A program made the position numbers and the translations under genes. From Klebsormidium nitens (Eukaryota; Streptophyta; Klebsormidiophyceae; Klebsormidiales; Klebsormidiaceae), in the NCBI GenBank assembly GCA_000708835.1, contig DF237024.1, forward strand, positions 1 to 64,000: 64,000 nucleotides of DNA, read 5' to 3'. Of this stretch, positions 52,001 through 63,100 are shown one piece after another; position 1 is the first letter of the stretch, and each line of letters starts with the position of its first letter. The notes under the pieces were generated by a model that saw nothing but the letters and a program-made list of their open reading frames with translations, searched no databases and had not been told where the DNA came from.

Positions 52001-55000
52001 GAGAGCGGCAGCACGGGGGAACCCCAAAAGCTTCCGGCGACCCAGGAGGCCTTCGAGCGCGGCTCGTGCGACGAGTTCACTCTCGACGCTGCTGACGTGG
52101 GCAGTGTGAAAACCCTCCGCATCGGACATAACAACACCGGGCCCTCCCCGGCCTGGCACCTCGACCGGGCGGAGCTGGAAGTTTTAGACTTCCCCGGGCA
52201 GGGCGGGAAGCCTAGAAAGTACCTCTTTCCGTGCGGGAAGTGGTTCGACGCGCAGAGGGGGGACCGCCTGACGCAGCGCGACCTTTCCGCGGTGGACTTT
52301 AACACCAACTCCCGGGGTGTTTACACCGTCACGTGCCATACGAGCGATCTCCCGGGCGCAGGAACCGACGCAGGGGTGGGTGTGATTTTGACCGGGGAGA
52401 AGGGCATAAGCGGGCCGCATAAGCTGGAGGCAAACGGGGCTCTGGAGGCGGCGTTTGAGAGGGGAAGGGTGGATAAGTTCAAGCTGCCGGAGTGCGAGGC
52501 GCTCGGGAAACTGATCAGCATCAGGATCGGCCACGACGGTAAGATTTCCAGCTCTCGTTAGATGTTCAGACCTAATTCAATTGCGGCGGTTGTACGATTG
52601 CAAACCTCGGCAGCCGCCTTTTGAAGCGAAGCAGTTCTGTAGTTGGCTTTATCGGTTTGGAGGTATCCAACCACAGGAAACGTAGGCCAGCTGAACACGT
52701 AGGAGTCTGCTGCGGAACATTCTTAGAAGCTCATGCTCATGCTAGCAAGCTTGAAAGATAACGGCAGAATTGAAAGAAATCAAATTCGTTGCCAACACAG
52801 GCTGCACAACGGGAGCGAGACTTTGCACTATTGCCTGCAACACATACGAAAGGTTGCTGAGACGTTGCGCTCCTTTCTGCTGCAGGCAGGGGCACCCATC
52901 CGGCCTGGCATCTGGACTTCGTCGAAGTCCACGAGAGCGCGTCAAACCAAACCTGGTACTTTCCCTGTAACCAGTGGATCGACGAAGCCTGCCGCCTGAC
53001 TGCTCCGCCTTCCGCCGGCGCTAACCCGGCTCTTAACCGGGAACTGCTCGCGAGCGCGCGCGACCCGCGGCTCGACCGGCGGGTTTACTCGCTAACCACG
53101 TTCACGACCGACCTCAAAGCGGCGGACACCGACGCAAACGTGACGGCGACTCTGTACGGCGAGAAGGGTAACTCCGGGGTTATAAAACTGGTTAGCCCTA
53201 GCCTGAAAAGCGCGTTTCAGCGCGGGCAAAAGGATACGTTCAGCGTGACGTGTCAGGATTTGGGCGAAGTGACCAAGATTCGCATCGGGCACGATAACAC
53301 GGGGCAGTCGCCTAATTGGCACTTAACCGAGGCGCGGTTAAGCGAACCCGGTTCAGGTAAGGCGTGGGTGTTCCCGTGCGGACAGTGGTTTGACGCGGAC
53401 GACGGAGACCGGCAGATCGTCCGGGAGCTGTTCGCGCGCCCGGCGGACTGCTCTAACTACACGGTAACCGTGTACACGTCAAACATCGAGGGGGCAGGTG
53501 AGAAGCGAACAACTTTTGGTGCATTGCTCTGCCTTATGACCCGATTTTTCACCATTTGCGCAAACCCGCTTTTTTTCGCGACTAAGGCTCACCTTCCATA
53601 CCAGTGGGCTCCTCTTGAGAATCTGTTTGACGTTTCGTAAGTAAACTCTTAATTGGCGAGTTGAGAACGGGCGATTATTTCGGGCGTTTTAAAAAGACGG
53701 GTTCTTACAAGTGGATTAGAAAGGGAGACCGGACGTCATTACTTCAAATCTTGAGATGGGCTCGACTCTTACGGCAGAACAAAGAAGTATACAGCTCAAA
53801 GATTGCAGAAGCGTTTCCTGTCATATAACTAGGGCTCAGTAATTCGAAGGGCATATCCAGAAGGAGCTCTCTCGAAGGAAGCGGGACGAAGGTACGGGGC
53901 AGATCGATGACAGTCTGTGGTAATTGTTTCTATGAGTGTAGCCGTCAGGAAGAATAGGACGAGTAGAGATAAGATTCGATTGACCAAAGAAAGAGCAATC
54001 AAGCAGACCGGATCAGGAGATAACGTTATGAATCGCGGATGATATCGGAGGAGACCTACCGCCCATTGTTCCCTTTTCGTCTCTCAACCACCATTGATCG
54101 CACTCTTTCCGGATCCTTCCAAACAAAAGCTTTTTCCTGGACGCAGGCACGGACGCCCACGTCAGCATGACGCTGTTCGGCGAGAAGGGCGACACGAAGA
54201 AGCTGCGGCTGCCCGCGAAGCGCCACGGGCTCGAGCGCGGCGGGATCGACACGTTCCAGCTGTCCGCGAAAGACGTGGGCAAGATTTGGACGCTCCGGAT
54301 CGGACACGACAACCGCGGATCGCGGCCGGCGTGGCACGTGGACCGCGTCCAGGTCGTCGTGGAGGGCGACACGTGCGGCATTCACTACTTCCCGGTGGAC
54401 CAGTGGTTTGACGCTAACCGGGGAGATGGGTTGGTGGAGAGGGAGATCCCGGCGCAGTTAACCGAGCCGAAGAAGCGGGTTAAGTACACGGTTAGGGCTT
54501 ATACAAGCGACATTGACCAGGCGGACGCAGACGGGGAGGTGAGCGTGGTTCTGAAAGAAAAGAATGGAACCGAGAGCGGGCCGCATAAGCTATCAAGCTG
54601 CGACATAAGCTATTTCCAGCGGGGGGCCGAGGACGTCTTCCTGATAAGCTGCTCGTCGAAGCTGAGCGACCTGGCCTCGCTGCTGGTCCTCTTCGACGGT
54701 AAAACATCGAAGTCGAAGTGGCACTTAGAATTGGTCTCGTTGGAAGAAGACGCGACCGGTAGGAAGTGGTTCTTCCCTTGTGGGCAGTGGATCGGAGCGG
54801 TACGTACCGGGCAGAAGCTAGAGCTGGGCGCGGTGGATATCGACCCTCGCTTAGAGAAGCACCGGTACAAGTTCGAGATGGCGACCAGTAACGTCGAGGG
54901 CGCGGGAACGGATGGTGACGTCTTCGTGACGTTGGTCGGGGAGAGGGGCCAAGGGAGGGAGCACGTCCTGGAGTCTGCAGGTGAGAACGAAAGACGAAAT

Positions 55001-58000
55001 GCTTTTATGAACAGAATCTGCAAGCGCAATCTCGACTTTAGGCTTCATTGCGCCTCAAGTACTAGGAAAGTGAAATGTCTCTTGCCCAGTCCTCGTTGTT
55101 CTGATCCGAACCACTCTCCGAGTCAGATGGTTACGAGATGGTCGTAAAACTCCGTGTCTTGAACCAGGCAAGACGATGATCAATCATATCCAGGTAAGAA
55201 TCTCCTGGCCATGTCAAAACTCTCGCATTTGCTCCGGTCTAACCAAGATTAGAATTTACCACTAGCAATCTCCGCCTGAAAAATGTTTAGGTTTTGTCAA
55301 CTTAAACGCCGATCCCGGTTGAGTAGCCCGTAGCCGACGGTCCGTCAACTGATCCACTGATGAATATTGAAAACCAGGCTGCTCTCGTCTCCCGCTCATC
55401 ATACTCTTTTCAGACTGAGATGCCTTTCGACTCTTGCAGACGACGACTTTAGCCGTGGCAAGGAAGACACCTTCTTCGTGACCGACCGCAATCTGGGGCG
55501 CCTCCAAACGCTCCGCATCGCCCACAACGGCGACGAGGGCTGGCACCTCGCGCGCGCGCGCGTCACCAACCTCGACACCGACGCGCGCGCGACCTTTGTC
55601 TGCAACAACTGGATCGAAAACGGCGACCCGGAGCAGCGGACGGAGCGCGAGCTCGTCGCCGCGGACGAGAAGGAGCTGGCGCGGGCGCGCGAGACGTATC
55701 TGGTGCGGATTTACACCAGCGACCGGGGAAACGCGGGGACGGACGCGACGGTGTCGTTTGTTGTGTACGGGGAGGGCGGAGAGAGCGCCGAGCAGCGGCT
55801 GCCAGGTGGGCGGCTCGAATTCATTCGCCTCATATTCGGTCATTTGTCGTTTAGTGCCTCCGTGTTGGTTGAAAACGTTGCAATTCTGCGAAGTGTTGGT
55901 TCAATCAGTTTCAACATTCAGGACGTATCTGAAGCCCAGACGGCGAATTAACAAGTGGAAAGAAGCTCCACAATGGCGGTTTATGCTATTTTCACCTTTA
56001 AGTGAGAATAGCATTCAGGCCCGTGTGCGTATACTTGGAGGAACTCAAGAAGTGCGGTGTGGACAATCGGGTTCCTGAACGAATTTTTGGCCTTCAATCC
56101 CGTATTCATCTTTACCATTCGACATGTGTGCCCACTTCAAAGATGGGCCTGAATTTGGCCGAATGCCTGAGCGTGCATAAGAGACACGAACAGGTCACGA
56201 GAAAATGAGTCTTCATTACCGGTTTTCTTAAACTTCCAGGTTCGCGGGGTCGGTTCGCCCGGGGCGCCAAGACTGAGCACACGTTCGAGTGCGAGGATCT
56301 CGGAGCGCTTGAGCGGCTGCGGGTGTGGCACGATAACAAGGGCTTCGGGGCAGGCTGGCACCTGGCGCACATCATCGTCACAGCAGGTGAGTCGGGCTGA
56401 CGTCATACCTACGTTGGCTGGCTGTCGGAAACTCGTGCTTGGAGGGAGCTCTCCTTCGTTCGTTTCCTGTCATCAATCTTAATGCTCCGTCACTTTCTTG
56501 CTGTCGTTTCGCCTTTTCGTTTGCGTCGCAACGAGAAAGTTTTGGTATCAGAGACATGAGCCGTCGCATCAAAAAAGAGAAGGGCCAACACAATGACGTA
56601 AGCAACTGAAGGGCCTGGGATACCATATGCAACAATCCCCAAGAGGATTTTCAGACGTCATTACTCAGAACGTGATCCCGCCACGACAATCCGAACCCAA
56701 TTCCTGGCACGGAGTAATTCTTTTGATGCATTCAAGGGGGACAAGCGCGGGTATAAGTTCACGAGATATGCAGTCGAAAATCTGAGCAAAAAACCCGCTT
56801 TCTCATACATCAGACTCCAAATCCTAAACCCTGGCGAAGCGCAGGCGGCGGCGCGGGCGTGTAGTACCTGTTCAAGTGCAATTGGGTGCCTTTACATGCG
56901 CTTGAGAACATTTTGAAAGAGAAATGGTTGAGGAATCCGACTACGATACCGTTTCCCCCAACAAATTTCTAACATAAATTCTGGAACTCGCAGGCGGCGG
57001 CTCGGGAGCGGAGTACCTGTTCAAGTGCAACCGGTGGCTGGACAAGCGCGAGGACGACCACCGCATTGAGCGGGAACTCTTTGTAGAGAAGCCGGCCCCG
57101 CCGGCGCCGCCGGAAATCCCGGAGCCCAGCCGGACCGTTTCGTTTAACCGCACGAGCTCCGCGCTGTCGCAGCAGGTCGGGTCACCCCGGCAACGGGAAC
57201 GAAAAGGTAGGAGCGGAACTACTGGCTAGCCTTTTCGTTTTTGCCCTGCCCCGTTTGCTGACGTTACCTTACCGTCTTTCATCTCTGAGTTTGTCTTCTG
57301 CTTGTTAAAACTCTCGGTTCCTGACCCTCATAAACGATGGGTGGCTTGGTTGAGAGGTCATCGAAGGTCCTCCCGGCTATTCTGGGTTCCTTTGAAAATG
57401 CTTTCAACGAAACCCAAGAGCGCTCTTGGTTCCCACTTCTGAGACCGTTGCTATTCTCCCTTGAAATTCTCATCTTACCTTGAAAGGGGTGAAGTAACGC
57501 TTCACATTTGTGTTTATTCCCTATATTAGACCCGTTGCTAAACCTCCCCGTGAAACACGGAACTGACGAAGGATAACAGAAAACCAAGATAACAATAAGC
57601 CCCAACTAACACTAAAACCCCCTACCCACGTTCACCACTAAATTGACTCTACCCGTCCCAGTACGGTTACCTTATCACTATCTCGACTTTTTACCATTTT
57701 TCTCGAGGTTGATCCGTAAAACCCTCCTCGCAGAGGTGGAGTACCGCTTCACCACCATGACCGGCGCGCGCATGTTCGCGGGCACTAACGCGCGCGTGTA
57801 CGCGAGCCTGTTCGGCGACATGGGCAACTCCGGACCGTCCAACTTCGTCCAAAACCCGCAAAGTTTTCAGCGCGGCTGCCGCGACACGTTCGTCGTGCGG
57901 ACGCTGGACGTCGGCTTCGTGAAGGCGCTACGGTAAGGAACGACGCAATTGAGATGTAAGTTATGTACGTTCACAGTTGGTTGGTGTTATAGTGTGCGAA

Positions 58001-58632
58001 GAAACGTGGGCTTTCGAGTAGTCCCGAATCTGCAACTTTCTAGCACCATCGGGACGGGTGTTTCAAGACTTCGTTGCACGAAAGGGGCAGTGAGCTTCCA
58101 TGGGAGTAACAACGCCTCTGAAGTTCTGCTACCGAGATACAAGTGTGATTACGATGTTAAGTTTACCGGGTCTTTGACCGTCTCGCTTTGCGTCCGCAGC
58201 TACCGTGGTAACCTTCAGGCGCTTGATAAATCTTTGTCCTTACGACATTTAACCGCAGCCAGATTCCTTCTCCGGAAGCCCCAATCCGGCACTTCGCAAC
58301 GATTCGTGCGGGGCAATCTCATTTCCCCCGAGACTGCGTCTCCTAGCTGACGTCACTTTTTCCGTCACCCTTCCAGGCTGGGCCACGACGGCAGCGGCTT
58401 CTTTCCCGGCTGGTTCTGCGAGTCCGTCGACGTCCAAAACGTGACGTCAGGCCAGCAGTGGCACTTCGAGTGCCGGATGTGGCTGGACAAGCGGCGAGGA
58501 GACGGGCGAATTGAGCGGGATCTGCTGCCGTCAGCGATCCCCGGGAAGACGACTTCAGCCGTCCGATCGCCGACATCGACGGTTGCGCCGGCAACGATGG
58601 CGCACGCGCAGAGCGCGACAGGGAGGCGGTAA
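43087..58632 (+). CDS. Giant PH domain - coiled coil - 17x PLAT/LH2 repeat protein
   Basis: Fourteen exons: 43087-43140, 44287-44507, 45382-45613, 46114-46667, 47534-50165, 50578-50800, 51258-52538, 52886-53497, 54147-54980, 55440-55805, 56240-56386, 56994-57206, 57734-57932, 58377-58632 (TAA); 2,607 residues. Residues about 19-155 form a PH domain (MCGYLLKLYGKGTHRVWRKK, ending HFLAADTKAEAQRWVEALV); PH domains bind phosphoinositides or proteins. Residues 170-218 are a charged helix, probably coiled coil. Seventeen PLAT domains follow, starting near 219, 355, 550, 680, 829, 962, 1099, 1234, 1369, 1529, 1661, 1800, 1924, 2050, 2177, 2302 and 2459. Each has a variant of YTSDVKGAGTDA, then GHDGxG..PxWHL, then FPCGQWFD..GD...REL. 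Tandem PLAT arrays are known from animal LOXHD1 (15 copies), which tethers membrane and cytoskeleton. A similar scaffold role is inference. The first exon (18 codons) is supported by phase and a strong donor only. Confidence 0.87.
43839..44205 (+). repeat. Three decayed copies of the PH exon 5' edge
   Basis: Copies of the acceptor and exon start at 44287 begin at about 43839, 43960 and 44129, spaced 121, 170 and 157 bases, each with flanking intron. The nearest copy has an extra G and a TAC-to-TAA change; the others have lost bases. All three keep an AG at the exon boundary. Confidence 0.88.
45230..45290 (+). repeat. Copy of the second PH exon's 5' edge
   Basis: The first 47 bases of the exon at 45382 and the acceptor before it recur at 45243-45289, nearly identical and fully open, followed at once by GTAAGA. 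It could be spliced as a 47-base exon. Including both would shift the frame, so use would have to be exclusive or abortive. Confidence 0.9.
47281..47345 (+). repeat. Copy of the start of the second PLAT domain exon
   Basis: The acceptor and first 54 bases or so of the exon at 47534 are mirrored about 241 bases upstream. The copy has a TAA where the conserved TAC stands, then GGTTACGGTCCGCACAAGCGG in place of the coding sequence, and is not an exon. Confidence 0.8.
56836..56890 (+). repeat. Copy of a PLAT linker exon 5' edge
   Basis: The acceptor CGCAG and exon start at 56994 are repeated about 152 bases upstream, including TACCTGTTCAAGTGCAA. The copy carries a TAG directly before it, so it cannot be read through. 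Confidence 0.88.
57480..57505 (+). repeat. Short copy of the seventeenth PLAT exon start
   Basis: The first 25 bases or so of the exon at 57734 resemble 57484-57505, with TAC changed to TAA and the acceptor AG lost. The match is short, so this is the weakest case of the series. Confidence 0.5.
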
Positions 58633-60168
58633 TCTACGTTGAATTTAGAAATGAATACAACTTGGAGCTGTGACTGGCAGTGATAATAAATATTGTCAGA
58701 CAACAAGAACTTGGTGTAGCTCGAGTAAGAAAGAAACGGTCTGTATAATATAGAATAACAGCTAAGGAAAGCTGCATCGCATCAGTGTGCCTGCCCAGCT
58801 ATGTGCCTTCCGACCTTGGAGAGCGCCTCCGACCGTGTCCACCATGCGCTCTTGAGGTCATCACAAAGCATAATTATGGTCGCAACACTTTCAAAAGACA
58901 GCCCCCCCAAGCATCACAAGATTGGCTTACGTATACGTGTTACACACTTAAGAAAACACGTCAATGGGCGTGCACCGTATGATTAAACCATGTACGTACG
59001 CGAGCTGGCGGGTGTTGCAAAGCCTGTAAATGAATCATATAACCTCTTGCTGCGCACGATTGGCACGTACTAGTTTCGGACGGCAGATTGCACAAATGAT
59101 GATCCTGACGGCACGGATGTATACGTTGAGTCCATGACGTTCACCATCACATGGGCTGATATCATATTTCAAAGTGCGGCAATGCCTTGATCGAACACCG
59201 GGCCCGTGCGCGTCTGGATCTGGAAGTCCGACGATAGTGATCGCCGTTTTGTCATAGTTGACATTGAAGTTATGCAATGATGAAATATTGTCCGATCTAT
59301 ACCGTACTCGTTTTAACTGGATGCAAGGCTCCAGAATTCAACCAGCTTCTGAGGCCGGGTGTTCAACTCCACTGAGTGATTGCAGTATAGCGGAAAGAAA
59401 ACTCTCTATTCAAAACCGAGCATCCGGTGTTTCTTTGCGCAATGTTTTTTCAACATCAAACCAAAATGCGACCTGTGGGGTCTAATGCTTGCGCAGAATT
59501 AAGGGCGTTCTTACGCGGACCCTACGTATATGCTGTCTACAATTTATCGTCTCGGATCACACCTTGCTGTGCATCGAACTCTCAACTTTGCACTTTTGAT
59601 CGACTCAAGGCTCAGCCTGTATTCTTTCACCTTTCCGTGCTCATGGGCATCTAACGAATGAACAAAGGAGCGAACTATCGACTGATCGTTCGGTGACGAC
59701 GCACTATGTACAACATCAACTCCAGCTACGCACGGATGTGCGCTTGAGAAACTCTTTTACAGACAAAAGTTGTGTTCCCAAATGGCAAACCACCCCAGAT
59801 GCAAACCGTTGCAGCAACCCTTGAAGTGCTCTCTCAGCTCTTGATTTCTGCGAGGGAAACTCGATCACTTCCTGCAAAACCAAAGGCCTCGTGTAAACAT
59901 TCATTTTAGAGCGAGAAAACGCACGAATCCGATCAGAACGAAGACTCAGGCCCGTGGAATCAGTACGGCGCGCTTCTAGATCTAACCTGGTTGTTTCACT
60001 TAGTGAAGCAACGACTAAAGCGGAGTCCAGTTCAGAGTAAGTGACATGCATCAGTTTTCGCAGTCAAATAAAGCGCTATTGCCTCGGCACACTCCCTCAA
60101 CTCTCAAACCCCTGAATCCTGAAAGCCTGATACCCTGGACAAACTAGATGCTTACCGCTCACCTCGAC
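58633..60168. other. Intergenic between convergent genes, nothing recognised
   Basis: 3' flanks of the PH-PLAT and aldehyde oxidase genes. No protein similarity, tRNA or repeat stood out on either strand. Confidence 0.5.
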
Positions 60169-63100
60169 TCAAGGCCCCGCCACGCCCTCCAGGTACTTTG
60201 TGACCACGTCAGCCCCGATCGCCGCCTTGACACGTGGCATCGTGGCGGGCGCGTCCAGCTGGAAGAAGGGCGCGTCCGGCCCCAGGACGTCCGTCCGCAC
60301 GGCGGTGATAGCCTGGCGGAGTGCGGAATGAACGGAACACGCCAGCTGCAGGGGGGGCTCCCCCGAAGCTGCACCAGAAAGTAATCTGGAATAAGAAAGG
60401 ACAGAAGCAGACGAAAAGAAGCAAAATGGAAAATGGCTGGCGGTGTGCGAGGTACAAGATAGTAGCTGCTCCGAGACTACGCCAGCCCGCTCCGTTGCGT
60501 TTTAAGTTCACTGAGATCATCGGAAAAAGCTTCAACTCTTTGGCTCTGTCCAGAAAAAGCCACAATCTTGAAGCTGACTTCAACATCAACAAACTTTTAG
60601 ACATCAGACTTTCAAAAATCAAATCTACGACCCGAAAGTCGCGTAGGATGAGGTCTGCGGAGGAAATCTTGTGCACCCAGGGGCCATCCGAGCATCTGAA
60701 GGGCCTCAAAGTACAAACACATGTTGACAGCAACAATTGATTCCAGACCAAAAGAGCTCACCTTTGGAGCCGCGAATGCCCTCGTCGTTTGAAGCATTCC
60801 CGAGCAGCTCGACCCGGAAGTCGCGCAAGATGGAATCCGCGGACAGAATCTTGTACGTCCAGATGCCGTCCGAAAACCTCAAGAAACTCTGATTACAACT
60901 GCAAACCGACTTCAAGAACCTTGTTTGAGACTTTGAAACCCCACCTTTGGATCCCAGGATGCCCTTGTCATTGGACGCGTTCCCTAACAGCTCGACCCGG
61001 AAGTCCCGGGGGATGGAGTCCGCAGAGGGAATCTTGTACGTCCAGGTGCCGTCCGACAGGCACGCGCCGTCCGCGTCCACGACCACTTCCTCGCTCGTGA
61101 AGAAGCCCATGCCCTGAACGAAGGCGCCCTCGATCTGCAAAGAAGAGAGGATCAGAATGACGTTTCGATTATGAAAGAAATTACGGGTTTTCAATTTCTT
61201 AAAGATGTGGCTTCCAAGCTGTGCGGAACATGGGGTTATTTTGCCGCTCGAATGAACACGCCGTTCGAACGAAGGACACCTTTCTCGCTAGTACACTTTC
61301 TTGCTTAGATGTATCACATCTCATGTCTCTGAGCTGGGTTCTATACCGAGTCAGGTCCGCAACAGGCAGAATGGTTGGGCCGTCGATCACGCCAGCGAAA
61401 GGGTCAACCATAGGTGACTGTTTGAGTTTCACAATAAGCTCAGAGTTCGAGCGATATATGCGCATCACCAGTTTGACGCAACCCTTCATAGCACTCTTCA
61501 CCATCAGGAATCCAGCCGTTGAAGGACCTCTTAAACAAGAAACACGGGGACCTCCAGAAAAGAGACACGGGACGCTTCCCACTTTGCAACATTGGAGGCG
61601 CTAACCAACAAACCTTTGTGAATGCATCCTCGAGCGGCAATTTGAGTGAAAAAGGAAGAAGCACCAGCCTGACTACAGCCGCTACTTTTCAGGGTGTTGG
61701 CGGGAAATGGGCACTGCCAGTAACGATCGTAACGAGGTTGACTTGCGGGTTCCCATGCTGAAAAAGTTTGCAAAGATCTGCATACGAAGTGGCGGCGTTT
61801 GAGCTCTGTCCTGCGCACCTGGCCAATATCAACTGCCGGATTTAGGCTCTTGCCCGCATCGAAGAGGATGTCCGTTCGGACGGTGGTGTGCGCCCCAGTT
61901 AGGACGTCCAACTCGACCTGCAAAAACAAACAAGTTTTGGAGCTAACCCTAATAAGCTCTTGAGGTCATTTCTGATGAACGCCTGGCAGTGAGCCTTGGG
62001 TTGCCGAAAGGCAACAAGTGAGTTGCCGACAGGCCGAGGCTCAGCACTGATTTAGTTCGAACAGCACACGTAAGGTTTTCGATCTATGCTATTGATGGTG
62101 TTGTGAGTTTTCTTAGATGCGACCGGTGCTGGCGAGCTTGTTTGTGAAGCTCAGAGGCAAAGCCAAGCAAGAAGTCAGAACGTCTGCCGCTTTGCGAAAG
62201 GCAACATTCTTTTCAAGCGTCAAACACAAGCCTTCGATCCTACACGATACGACCAGACTTTCCGGATGGAAAATTTGGTAGACCCCTGTCGGGCCTGTCC
62301 AATCAGGTGTACTCCAAAGGGGATGCTGGCGGAGTATAGCTTTCGTGACGACCGGCAAAGAGCCACCACGTCGATCCTTGCTGCTAAAAGAATGCCTCTT
62401 TTAACTGATAGCGAATTGAGGCATGTCCGCAATGTTCGAAAAGTGAACAGTGTTTGAGGAGCGTACCTCGGACACTGCCGCCCCAAAGACAAAGTACTGG
62501 ATCGGCTTCTGGTCTTCCGTCTGTCCGTTGAAGAGGACCTCCGCGGAAAGATGGACGCCAGACATGGAAGCCTGCGCGACAAACACGGGGCGGAGCTTTA
62601 GGGGCCATGTTTTGGCTCCGTGGCAAAGAAAGACACGACATTAGCAGGACTTCGCAATAGTGCGGCGCCGTCCCGATTGTCTCATCAAAACTCCTGACTT
62701 GAGCCCTGTCTGTCGGGCGTTTGATTGCCGTTGTCATCCATTACTAGACGTGTGATTGTCACCTTCCTACCTCTGCACTCCAAACCAGCACGGCTCGAAT
62801 GCGCGACCAGTTTCGAGAACCTCCAAGCCCCAGAATGGAACAAAGTACGCCAACCCTTCAAACCCCGCAAGCCCCCAAAACCCTAGTAACCCAGAACCTC
62901 ACCTTTCCAATGACCTGCTCCCACTTGACGGGCTTCCCGTCCGCCGACTCCTTCACCACGTCGAGCGACGGCTTCAGCCGTTTCGTGAGATCCGCGCAGC
63001 AACGCCGCACTGCCTCACAGGCCGCCTCGCTTGCGGTGCTGCCAGCTGTCACTGACGCGTTCACCACGCCCTGTAAACGTCACGTTTTAAGGTGATGTCA

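Noticed and set aside
60209-60751. Minus-strand 180-codon frame as a separate gene
   Set aside because: It joins a decayed exon copy to an out-of-frame reading of the true last aldehyde oxidase exon.
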